A stretch of 64,000 nt of DNA, taken from assembly GCF_000829035.1 (NCBI RefSeq), contig NZ_AP012541.1:1364001-1428000 (forward strand). Reading direction: 5' to 3'. Below, piece by piece: positions 37,293 through 45,598 of this stretch. The notes beneath the pieces are model-generated. The model was not told the origin of the DNA. It made no database searches and saw nothing but the letters and a program-made list of their open reading frames with translations. Position numbers and translations under genes: made by a program. The number at the start of each line of letters is the position of its first letter. The first letter of the stretch is position 1. This stretch comes from Lacticaseibacillus paracasei subsp. paracasei. GTDB lineage: Bacteria; Bacillota; Bacilli; Lactobacillales; Lactobacillaceae.

Positions 37293-38702
37293 ATGGCAGA
37301 AGTACAAACCCCAAAACAGATCGTTGAAAAACTCGATCAATATGTCATTGGACAAGATGATGCAAAACGGGCCGTCGCGGTTGCCTTGTATAACCGTTAT
37401 CGGCGAATGCAATTATCGCCAAAAATGCAAGAAGAGATTAACCCGAAAAACTTACTGATGATCGGACCAACCGGTGTCGGGAAAACCGAAATTGCACGAC
37501 GACTGGCGAAAATAGTTGAGGCGCCATTTGTGAAGGTGGAAGCGACTAAGTTTACGGAAGTTGGCTACGTTGGCCGTGACGTCGAATCCATGGTCCGAGA
37601 TCTTGCCGAAACTGCCGTTGCCATGGAAGAAGAGAAGCAATTTTCAAAGGTTCGCATACGTGCCGAAAAAGAAGCCAATAAGCGTTTGGTTAAAATTTTA
37701 GTGCCGGCCATTCGTAAGGAAAAGAATACCAATCCGATGGCCGAGATGATGAGCATGTTGCAAGGGATGCAAAATGGCAAAATGCCAGCTGGCGATGATG
37801 CAGACGCAGGCGGCGAAGTGACCGATGATATTCGCAATAAGCGTTTGAGCGTGGCAGAGCAACTGGAAAAAGGATTACTTGAAGATCATGAAATCACCGT
37901 TGCTGTCAATGATGAGAAAAAAGGCGGTGGCATGGGTGACATGTACGGTCAGATGGGCATTGATCTAAGCGACACCATTGGCGCTTTAATGCCTAAGAAA
38001 AAGGTTGAGCGGACCATGACCGTCAAAGAAGCTCGCGAAATCTTCATCAAAGAGGAATCTGACAAACTGGTCAATCATGCCGACATCTATCACGACGCCA
38101 TTCAAAGTGCCGAGAATAACGGGATCATTTTCATCGACGAAATCGATAAAATTGCTGCAGGAAACAAGCATAATAGCGGCGAAGTTTCGCGTGAAGGTGT
38201 GCAGCGAGATATTTTACCGATTGTAGAAGGATCGCAGATTAACACTAAGTATGGTCCTATCAATACGGATCACATCTTGTTCATTGGATCAGGTGCGTTT
38301 GCCGAGGCTAAGCCTAGTGATTTGATTGCTGAACTTCAAGGGCGTTTTCCAATTCGGGTTGAATTGAAGGACTTAACCGAAAAAGACTTTGTGCGGATCT
38401 TGACCGAGCCAGACAATGCTTTGATCAAGCAGTATATCGCCTTGATTGGTGCAGATGGCGTGAAGATTACCTTCACGAAGGAAGCGGTTGATCGAATTGC
38501 AGAGATTGCGACTCAGGTCAACCACGACACTGATAATATTGGAGCGCGGCGACTGGCGACCATTCTTGAAAAACTGCTTGAAGACGTACTTTATGAAGGT
38601 CCAGATATGGCGATGGGCAGTGTGACCGTCACCCAGCAATATGTGGATGACAAGATTGGCCATATTGCGGCTGATTCAAACATGACGCGGTATATTTTGT
38701 AG
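37293..38702 (+). CDS. hslU: HslU (ClpY) unfoldase ATPase
   Basis: 469 residues. An AAA+ hexamer that unfolds proteins for HslV. Walker A GPTGVGKT (about 57-64), Walker B GIIFIDEIDKIA, GYVGRDVE pore loop, the I domain (about 110-240), and the C-terminal RYIL tail that inserts in HslV. The start at 37293 has AGGAGG at the proper distance (six bases), better than ATG 37290. codY, often next, is not here; a mutarotase gene follows. Confidence 0.96.
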   Translation: MAEVQTPKQIVEKLDQYVIGQDDAKRAVAVALYNRYRRMQLSPKMQEEINPKNLLMIGPTGVGKTEIARRLAKIVEAPFVKVEATKFTEVGYVGRDVESMVRDLAETAVAMEEEKQFSKVRIRAEKEANKRLVKILVPAIRKEKNTNPMAEMMSMLQGMQNGKMPAGDDADAGGEVTDDIRNKRLSVAEQLEKGLLEDHEITVAVNDEKKGGGMGDMYGQMGIDLSDTIGALMPKKKVERTMTVKEAREIFIKEESDKLVNHADIYHDAIQSAENNGIIFIDEIDKIAAGNKHNSGEVSREGVQRDILPIVEGSQINTKYGPINTDHILFIGSGAFAEAKPSDLIAELQGRFPIRVELKDLTEKDFVRILTEPDNALIKQYIALIGADGVKITFTKEAVDRIAEIATQVNHDTDNIGARRLATILEKLLEDVLYEGPDMAMGSVTVTQQYVDDKIGHIAADSNMTRYIL

Positions 38703-38737
38703 TTAACAATAATGTTGTAGGTAAAGGATGAGGATGT

Positions 38738-39616
38738 ATGGTAACGATTGCAAATGACTTTTTGACAGTTAAAATCAGTCGGCATTGTGCTGAACTGACC
38801 AGTATCAAAGATAACCTGACAGGCAGGGAGCGTCTGTGGCAAGCAGATCCTGCGGTGTGGGGTCGCCACGCCCCGGTCTTGTTCCCGATTGTTGGGGCGC
38901 TGGCTGACAATCAATATCATTACGCAGGCAAGACTTACCACATGGGCCAGCACGGTTTTGCCCGTGATCGTGATTTCACGGTGCTCTCTGCGACACCGTT
39001 TAAAGCGAGCTTCGTTCTGAAGGATGATGACAAAACGCGGGCGATGTACCCGTTCGCTTTTCGTTTAATCATCACGTTTGCACTAGAAAATAACAATCTA
39101 CATGTCACGTATCACGTTGACAATCCGGACAAAAGTGAGCCACTGTTCTTTAGCATCGGCGGCCATCCGGGCTTCAAGGTCCCAATGACGCCGGATACTC
39201 AATTCTCCGATTATTATTTGAACTTCAAACCGCGTAAGTCGCTTGTTCAGATTCCATTGGTTGCTGGTGAAGGCATTGATTACACGCACCGGACCTTGGC
39301 TGCAACTGATGCCAATTTGGCCTTAACGCACGAAACATTTGATCATGATGCTTTAATTTTCGCGTTGCTTGGTAAGACAACCTTCAACTTGGTTTCTGAC
39401 AAGACGAAACATGGTGTCAGCGTTACCATGACCGATACCCCATATCTGGGCGTTTGGAGTCCGTATCCAACCACTGGCGACTTTGTCTGCATCGAACCTT
39501 GGTGGGGCATCGCCGACACGATTGGCAGCACTGGCGACCTGACGCGCAAACTTGGGATCAATCGACTTGAACCTGGCACGGCATTTGAGAAGGGTTACAT
39601 GATCAGCATTTTCTAA
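38738..39616 (+). CDS. Aldose 1-epimerase family protein (LacX-like)
   Basis: 292 residues. A galactose mutarotase-like beta-sandwich. GRERLWQADPAVWGRHAPVLFPIVG and HGFARDRDF are LacX-family motifs; HPGFKVPM and PYLGVWSP include likely sugar-contact residues. It may interconvert anomers of a sugar or sugar phosphate, but the substrate cannot be told. GATGAGGATGT precedes the ATG. It has no lac genes nearby. It converges on plsY, with a shared terminator. Confidence 0.85.
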   Translation: MVTIANDFLTVKISRHCAELTSIKDNLTGRERLWQADPAVWGRHAPVLFPIVGALADNQYHYAGKTYHMGQHGFARDRDFTVLSATPFKASFVLKDDDKTRAMYPFAFRLIITFALENNNLHVTYHVDNPDKSEPLFFSIGGHPGFKVPMTPDTQFSDYYLNFKPRKSLVQIPLVAGEGIDYTHRTLAATDANLALTHETFDHDALIFALLGKTTFNLVSDKTKHGVSVTMTDTPYLGVWSPYPTTGDFVCIEPWWGIADTIGSTGDLTRKLGINRLEPGTAFEKGYMISIF

Positions 39617-39646
39617 GGTGTCATCAGTTTGTCGATTAGGTACATG

Positions 39647-39678
39647 AAAAAAAGACATCCAGTTTCGGATGTCTTTTT
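39647..39678. terminator. Bidirectional terminator between LacX-like gene and plsY
   Basis: AAAAAAGACATCC, loop AGTTTC, GGATGTCTTTTT: a perfect stem with A-run and T-run, fit for both converging genes. Confidence 0.92.
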
Positions 39679-39697
39679 GGTTGCCATCAAAAGGTGA

Positions 39698-40321
39698 CTA
39701 GGAGCGGCCCCGGTGTTGACGAAGATATTGGCCTAAGCCAAAGGGCACCATATTTTCATCTCCGGCCTTGATGCGTTTGAAGTTTGCCCGATGTTTGATC
39801 AAAAAGACAACCAGCAACCCGCAGGCAACAGTTGTCAGCAACCAATCATGGTAAACAAGCGACCAAGCTGTGATCAACACCATACCCAGTGTGCTGGCAA
39901 CGCTGACCATGGACGTTAGCAAGATCAAACTAAACCAGATGGCAAATGCAATAACAAAAAATGGCGGATTATATGCAAGTAAAATGCCAGCGCTAGTTGC
40001 CACCGCCTTACCGCCTCTAAAGCGAATGTAGATCGAAAATGTATGACCGAATACGGCCGCTAAACCCACGATCAGCACCAGCCAATGATGCTCGATGCCA
40101 AAGAGAATGGGTAAGCTGGCAGCCAACGTGCCTTTTAAGATATCCAGCACCAAGACAATTGAGCCGCCGACTGGCCCTAACATGCGATAAGCATTTGTGG
40201 TGCCAATATTGTGACTCCCGCCTTTGCGGATATCCGTGTGATAAAAGAGTTTACCAATGACCACACCAAACGGGATGGCGCCTATGAAATACGCGAGTAT
40301 AAAACAAAGCACAAGTATCAA
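39698..40321 (-). CDS. plsY: Glycerol-3-phosphate acyltransferase PlsY
   Basis: 207 residues, about five membrane helices. It moves an acyl group from acyl-phosphate to glycerol-3-phosphate, the first step of phospholipid synthesis. The motifs are AYFIGAIPFGVVIGKLF, KGGSHNIGTTNAYR, GVLKGTL-like DILKGTLAA, and FRGGKAVATSAG. I chose the TTG at 40321, with AGAGGAGG eight bases upstream; the frame open to 40459 has no support. In many Firmicutes plsY is divergent from parE, as here. Confidence 0.93.
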   Translation of the reverse strand: MILVLCFILAYFIGAIPFGVVIGKLFYHTDIRKGGSHNIGTTNAYRMLGPVGGSIVLVLDILKGTLAASLPILFGIEHHWLVLIVGLAAVFGHTFSIYIRFRGGKAVATSAGILLAYNPPFFVIAFAIWFSLILLTSMVSVASTLGMVLITAWSLVYHDWLLTTVACGLLVVFLIKHRANFKRIKAGDENMVPFGLGQYLRQHRGRS

Positions 40322-40702
40322 ATGTGCCCCTCCTCTCAAACTAGAAACTATTTTAGCATTTTTGACTTTTGAGTGATACGTCAGTAGAATAAAACGAACG
40401 TACATTCGAATAAAACCTGTGAAGCGGGTTGTGGCGCGATTTGGTGGCGTCTTGTGCAAGGATCATGGCGGGGCACAGCGTAGATATGGTGCCAGCGGGC
40501 GATGAATTTCACGTCAAGAAGTCATAGTTATGTGCCATGCTTAGGGAAGTGCGGTTTTCTGCTGAGCTTTGGGCCATTGACACGGCTAATAAAATTTAAA
40601 TGAACAATGATGGTATTAGCCAGCTGGGTCGATTTTGAGGAGAAAACAGGAGTCCTGAGAGCAATACGGTGAGGTCTGCTGTTGATGGTGTTGATGCCTA
40701 AA
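40322..40702. other. Intergenic stretch between plsY and parE
   Basis: Holds the plsY promoter area, a LexA-box-like palindrome CGAACGTACATTCG at 40395-40408, and about 290 bases (40410-40702) in which I see no gene or clear signal. Hairpin repeat copy 4 follows. Confidence 0.5.
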
Positions 40703-40811
40703 CGCACTCGCAGCAACCTGCGTGTAAGGACCTTGGGTGCAATGGTCAAAGTCCAACCATCGCACCCAAGGCCGCTTATGCTCCGGTTTCTAATCGGGCT
40801 GGCTCGCGCTC
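40703..40811 (+). repeat. Structured hairpin repeat, copy 4 (forward, upstream of parE)
   Basis: CGCACTCGCAGCAACCTGC, GTGTAAGGA, core CCTTGGGTGCAATGGT (40731-40746), loop CAAAGTCCA, right arm ACCATCGCACCCAAGG (40756-40771), then GCTTATGCTCCGGTTTCTAA and GCGCTC. The core pairs in 15 of 16 positions although its sequence is unlike the other copies, while flanks and loop stay the same. It ends 66 bases before the parE ribosome site. Confidence 0.8.
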
Positions 40812-40883
40812 TTATTTTTTATTTCTGAAATCTCAACGCGTGGTGTATTCTATAACTTAGTTGTTCAAAAAAGGGAGTTTACT

Positions 40884-42896
40884 ATGGATAAAGCAACGCA
40901 AGCATATAATGATTCATCCATTCAGGTGCTGCATGGCTTGGAAGCTGTGCGGAAGCGTCCGGGGATGTATATTGGTTCCACCGATGGCCGCGGTTTGCAT
41001 CACTTGGTCTATGAAATCGTGGACAACTCTGTCGATGAAGCGCTCGCGGGGTTTGGGGATGAGATCAATGTGACGATTCACGCCGATAACTCTGTGACCG
41101 TACAGGATCATGGTCGCGGGATGCCAACGGGGATGCATCCGAGCGGCAAACCGACGATTGAAGTCATTTTGACCGTGCTACATGCCGGCGGGAAATTTAA
41201 CCAAAATAGTTACAAAACATCTGGTGGCTTGCATGGGGTTGGCTCAAGCGTCGTCAATGCCTTATCGGAATCATTAACCGTGCGAGTTGTGCGGGATAAG
41301 CGCGCATTTGAAGAACATTTCATCAATGGCGGTCATCCTGATGGCACGCTGCAGAAGTTAGGAAAAGTCAACGAACCGAATGGCACGACCATCACGTTCA
41401 AGCCGGACCCGACTATTTTTCAAACCACCGTCTTCAGTTATGATACCTTGGCCGAACGCTTGCGCGAATCAGCCTTTCTACTGAAAAATATCACGATTAA
41501 TCTGACTGATGAACGCACCGGCAAGCATGACAGTTATCACTACCCTGATGGCTTGGTCAGTTTTGTTAAATACCTTAATGAAGGCAAAGACGCATTGTCA
41601 CAGGTGATCAATTTTGAAGGCAAAAAGGACGGTATCGTGGTTGATTTTGCCGGCCAATATAACGATGGCTATTCTGAAAACCTGATTTCGTTTGTTAATA
41701 ACGTTCGCACTGGTGATGGCGGGACGCATGAAATTGGCTTGCGCAGCGGCATGACGCGAGCATTCAATGAATTTGCCCGAAAAGTCGGCTTGCTGAAGGA
41801 ACGCGACAAGAACCTTGAAGGCAGTGATGTGCGTGAAGGTTTTGCAGGTATTTTAAGTGTCCGCATTCCAGAAGAAATTTTGCAATTTGAGGGCCAGACA
41901 AAGGGCAAGCTTGGTACGCCGCAAGCCCGCACTGTGGTCGATGGGATTGTCTATGACAAGCTGTCAACTTTTTTGATGGAAAACGGTGAAGAGTCGCAAG
42001 AGTTGGTTCGTAAAGCCGTCAAAGCCCGTGATGCGCGGGAAGCGGCTCGAAAAGCACGCGATGATAGCCGGACGGGACGCAAGCGCAAGAAGGATCAAGG
42101 CTTGCTTTCCGGTAAATTAACCCCGGCGCAAACCAAGAACCCTAAGCGTAACGAATTGTATCTCGTCGAAGGGGATTCTGCCGGTGGTTCAGCTAAACAA
42201 GGCCGAGACCGGAAGTTTCAGGCGATCTTGCCATTGCGAGGGAAAGTACTGAATACTCAGAAGGCCAAGTTACAGGACATCGTTAAAAACGAAGAAATCA
42301 ATACGATGATTTACACCATCGGCGCTGGTGTCGGTGCGGATTTTGATATGCAGCAGGCCAACTACGACAAAATCATTATTATGACTGATGCGGATACTGA
42401 TGGCGCGCATATTCAGATTTTGCTACTAACCTTCTTTTATCGCTACATGCGGCCGCTGATTGACGCTGGCCGAATTTACATTGCTTTGCCACCATTGTAC
42501 CGGCTGCAAAAAGGCGCTGGTGCTAAAACCAAGATCAGTTATGCTTGGACCGATGAAGAGTTGGCCAAAGAGACCAAAGCCATGGGCAAGGGTTACACAT
42601 TGACCCGATTTAAAGGACTGGGGGAAATGAATGCCGATCAGCTTTGGGAAACGACTATGAATCCTGAGACGCGGACTTTGATCCGGGTTCGGATTGACGA
42701 TGCTCAGCTGGCGGAACGACGCGTGACCACTTTGATGGGTGATCGCGTTGAGCCGCGTCGGGAATGGATTGAGCATAACGTCAAGTTTGATATGGATGAC
42801 GACGGCAGTATTTTGGAAACCCCGACTGCTAATCACGAAAAATTACAGTTTGGTGCCAAGCAAATCGTCAAACAACTGGACAAGAAAGGAAAGTAA
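40884..42896 (+). CDS. parE: DNA topoisomerase IV subunit B
   Basis: 670 residues. The ATPase half of topoisomerase IV, which unlinks daughter chromosomes. GHKL ATPase domain with EIVDNSVDEALAGFG and HGVGSSVVNALSE, transducer, and Toprim with YLVEGDSAGGSAKQGRDR and DADTDGAHI. ParE rather than GyrB because parC follows at once. The start has AAGGGAG upstream. It ends seven bases before parC. Confidence 0.96.
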   Translation: MDKATQAYNDSSIQVLHGLEAVRKRPGMYIGSTDGRGLHHLVYEIVDNSVDEALAGFGDEINVTIHADNSVTVQDHGRGMPTGMHPSGKPTIEVILTVLHAGGKFNQNSYKTSGGLHGVGSSVVNALSESLTVRVVRDKRAFEEHFINGGHPDGTLQKLGKVNEPNGTTITFKPDPTIFQTTVFSYDTLAERLRESAFLLKNITINLTDERTGKHDSYHYPDGLVSFVKYLNEGKDALSQVINFEGKKDGIVVDFAGQYNDGYSENLISFVNNVRTGDGGTHEIGLRSGMTRAFNEFARKVGLLKERDKNLEGSDVREGFAGILSVRIPEEILQFEGQTKGKLGTPQARTVVDGIVYDKLSTFLMENGEESQELVRKAVKARDAREAARKARDDSRTGRKRKKDQGLLSGKLTPAQTKNPKRNELYLVEGDSAGGSAKQGRDRKFQAILPLRGKVLNTQKAKLQDIVKNEEINTMIYTIGAGVGADFDMQQANYDKIIIMTDADTDGAHIQILLLTFFYRYMRPLIDAGRIYIALPPLYRLQKGAGAKTKISYAWTDEELAKETKAMGKGYTLTRFKGLGEMNADQLWETTMNPETRTLIRVRIDDAQLAERRVTTLMGDRVEPRREWIEHNVKFDMDDDGSILETPTANHEKLQFGAKQIVKQLDKKGK

Positions 42897-42902
42897 AAGC
42901 CA

Positions 42903-45347
42903 TTGGCCAATCAGATTCAAGAACTGACCTTAGAAGAGGTCATGGGCGACCGGTTTGGCCGGTACTCGAAATACATTATTCAAGAACGGGCGCTGCCTGA
43001 TGTGCGTGACGGCCTCAAACCGGTTCAGCGTCGCATTTTATTTGCGATGAACCAAGATGGCAATACGTATGATAAGGGCTTCCGCAAGTCGGCTAAAAGT
43101 GTCGGGAATGTCATGGGTAATTATCATCCCCACGGCGACAGCTCCATTTATGAAGCGATGGTTCGGCTAAGCCAGGATTGGAAGTTACGGGCCCCACTGA
43201 TTCAGATGCACGGGAATAACGGTTCCATGGATGGTGATCCGCCAGCTGCAATGCGCTATACGGAAGCGCGTTTAAGCAAAATCAGCAAGGAAATGCTGGC
43301 CGATATCGATAAGGAAACCGTCGATATGGTGTTGAACTTTGATGACACGGCACAGGAACCAACTGTGTTGCCCGCAGGATTTCCGAATTTGCTGGTGAAT
43401 GGTGCAACGGGCATCTCTGCAGGTTACGCGACCGAAATTCCGCCGCATAACTTGCGTGAAGTGATCAATGCGGTCTTATACTTGCTGAAGCATCCCACTG
43501 CTGATTTAGATACTTTAATGCAATACGTCAAGGGTCCCGATTTTCCAACAGGTGGGATTATTCAAGGGCTTGATGGTATCAAGCAAGCTTACGAAACCGG
43601 TCGCGGTAAAATCGTGGTTCGTTCTCGGACACACATCGAAACCATTCGTGGCGGTCGTGAGAAGATCGTGGTCACTGAGATTCCGTATGATGTCAATAAA
43701 GCGCAGATGATTAAAAAAATCGATGAATTACGCATCAACAAAAAAGTGGACGGTATTGCCGAAGTCCGTGACGAAAGCGACCGTTTTGGGCTTAGCGTTG
43801 TCATCGAATTAAAAAAAGAAGCCGATGCACATGGCATCTTAAACTATTTATTTAAAAATACCGATCTGCAAATTGCATACAACTTTAACATGGTCGCTAT
43901 TGCCGACATGCAGCCGAAGTTACTAGGACTCAAGGCCATGTTGGAAGCATACGTCGAACATCGACGCGATGTGGTCACTCGGCGAACGCGTTTTGACCTC
44001 AACAAGGCCGCTGCTCGACAGCACATTGTCGAAGGCTTGATCAAAATGCTATCGATTTTGGATCAGGTCATCGCCGCGATTCGTGCTTCCAAGGATAAAG
44101 GAGATGCTAAGCGTAACTTAGTCAAGAAGTTTGATTTTTCGGAAGCTCAGGCGGAAGCGATTGTTTCCTTGCAGCTGTATCGATTGACCAATACCGATAT
44201 CACGGCTTTACAGAAAGAAGCAGCACAATTGGCGAAAGCAATCGCCGAGTATCAAGATATTTTGGCCCGCCCCGCTGCCCGCGATCGGGTGATTGAAGGC
44301 GAGTTGAAGCGGATTGCCAAGGAGTACGGGGATGATCGTCGCAGCAGCATTCAAGCCAAAATTGAAACGCTTGAAGTGGCGACAACGGTGACGGTGGCTG
44401 ATGAAACCGTTATGGTGCAGGTTTCTCGTGATGGGTACGTTAAACGCAGTTCACTGCGCAGTTATCAGGCGGTTGATCCGGCCGACAATGGTTTGAAGGC
44501 CAATGATCTTGCCATTTTCACTGGCGAACTGAGTACGTTGCAGCATCTTTACATCGTGACAAATGCCGGAAATGTCATTTATCGACCAGTGCATGAAATT
44601 AGTGATGCGCGTTGGAAAGACACCGGCGAACACTTAAGTCAAACAGTTGGCCTTGGCTCTGACGAAAAAGTCTTGGCAGTGTTTGCTTTTGATCAACTCG
44701 ATGGCGCTGGCAGTTTTGTGTTAGGGTCAAGTGACGGGTACATCAAACAAACTGCCTTAAGTGATTTGCAGCCGCAACGGACGTACAAGAGTAAGCCGAT
44801 GATGGCGATGAAGCTGAAAGACCCAGCCGCGATTGTCACCAATGCATACTTCACGACTGATCAGCAACAGGATGTCTTTGTGGTCAGCCGCCACGCTTAC
44901 GGACTGACATTCCCGTTAAGCGATGTGTCAACTGTCGGTGCCCGGGCAACCGGCGTTAAAAGTATGGATCTAAAGCCAGACGATGAGGTTGTCAATTTCA
45001 TTCTAGTGAAGGATCCAACTACGGCTAAGGTCGGTATTTTGACCCAACGTGGCGCCTTCAAAAAGATGGCCTTAAGCGAGGTCGGGGAAATGAGTCGTGC
45101 CCGTCGTGGTTTACTGGTCTTGCGTGAGCTTAAGCGTGATCCGCATCGGATTGTCGCGATGATGTCAGTCGATGACGCTACCCGCCTGAATGTTTTGACC
45201 GATACGGGTAAGGTAACGACCCTTAATCCGGTACAACATCCAGCAGGTGACCGCTATTCGAATGGTTCGTTTGTCATTGACACTGATGTCCTTGGCAAGC
45301 CAGTTTTTGTTCAAACCAAAGAAGAACCAGCAGATCAAGTCGAATAA
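42903..45347 (+). CDS. parC: DNA topoisomerase IV subunit A
   Basis: 814 residues. The DNA-cutting half. The quinolone-determining region HPHGDSSIYEAMVRLSQDW and the catalytic Tyr in AAMRYTEARL are intact; the residues there (Ser in HPHGDSS, Glu in IYEA) are the usual sensitive ones. The C-terminal half is the beta-pinwheel (about 490-810). It starts with TTG, with AAAGGAAAG about nine bases upstream, overlapping the end of parE. A terminator follows. Confidence 0.96.
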   Translation: MANQIQELTLEEVMGDRFGRYSKYIIQERALPDVRDGLKPVQRRILFAMNQDGNTYDKGFRKSAKSVGNVMGNYHPHGDSSIYEAMVRLSQDWKLRAPLIQMHGNNGSMDGDPPAAMRYTEARLSKISKEMLADIDKETVDMVLNFDDTAQEPTVLPAGFPNLLVNGATGISAGYATEIPPHNLREVINAVLYLLKHPTADLDTLMQYVKGPDFPTGGIIQGLDGIKQAYETGRGKIVVRSRTHIETIRGGREKIVVTEIPYDVNKAQMIKKIDELRINKKVDGIAEVRDESDRFGLSVVIELKKEADAHGILNYLFKNTDLQIAYNFNMVAIADMQPKLLGLKAMLEAYVEHRRDVVTRRTRFDLNKAAARQHIVEGLIKMLSILDQVIAAIRASKDKGDAKRNLVKKFDFSEAQAEAIVSLQLYRLTNTDITALQKEAAQLAKAIAEYQDILARPAARDRVIEGELKRIAKEYGDDRRSSIQAKIETLEVATTVTVADETVMVQVSRDGYVKRSSLRSYQAVDPADNGLKANDLAIFTGELSTLQHLYIVTNAGNVIYRPVHEISDARWKDTGEHLSQTVGLGSDEKVLAVFAFDQLDGAGSFVLGSSDGYIKQTALSDLQPQRTYKSKPMMAMKLKDPAAIVTNAYFTTDQQQDVFVVSRHAYGLTFPLSDVSTVGARATGVKSMDLKPDDEVVNFILVKDPTTAKVGILTQRGAFKKMALSEVGEMSRARRGLLVLRELKRDPHRIVAMMSVDDATRLNVLTDTGKVTTLNPVQHPAGDRYSNGSFVIDTDVLGKPVFVQTKEEPADQVE

Positions 45348-45362
45348 ATGGTGATCATTGAC

Positions 45363-45397
45363 GCCACTGTCTGTACTAATACAGATGGTGGCATTTT
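45363..45397 (+). terminator. Terminator after parC
   Basis: GCCACTGTCTGT and ACAGATGGTGGC pair (with wobble) around ACTAAT, followed by five T. Confidence 0.85.
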
Positions 45398-45510
45398 TGA
45401 TTATTATAGGACAGATCAGTTGTGCACAATTTAACAAAATGACGAAATCATGGGCGAAAAGAAGCGACGAAGCACACTTAAAAAACAATATAACGCCTAT
45501 TATATGGGCA

Positions 45511-45547
45511 ATAAAACGCTTGCATAGATTTGGCGGCGTGTTATACT
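45511..45547 (+). promoter_or_regulatory. pflB promoter with overlapping cre-like site
   Basis: TTGCAT (45520-45525) and TATACT (45542-45547) are 16 bases apart. On the minus strand ATGCAAGCGTTTTAT (45511-45525) matches the CcpA cre consensus with one mismatch and overlaps the -35. CcpA bound there would block or alter pflB transcription when sugar is plentiful. The promoter is clear; CcpA control is inferred. Confidence 0.6.
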
Positions 45548-45598
45548 GTGTTTGTAAGAACTGTCACATCTGTAATCCACTTTAGGAGGCAAACAACT

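Noticed and set aside
33791..40811. The hairpin repeats as a CRISPR array
   Set aside because: Copies are kilobases apart, each is a palindromic unit with variable core, and there is no regular spacer pattern and no cas gene.
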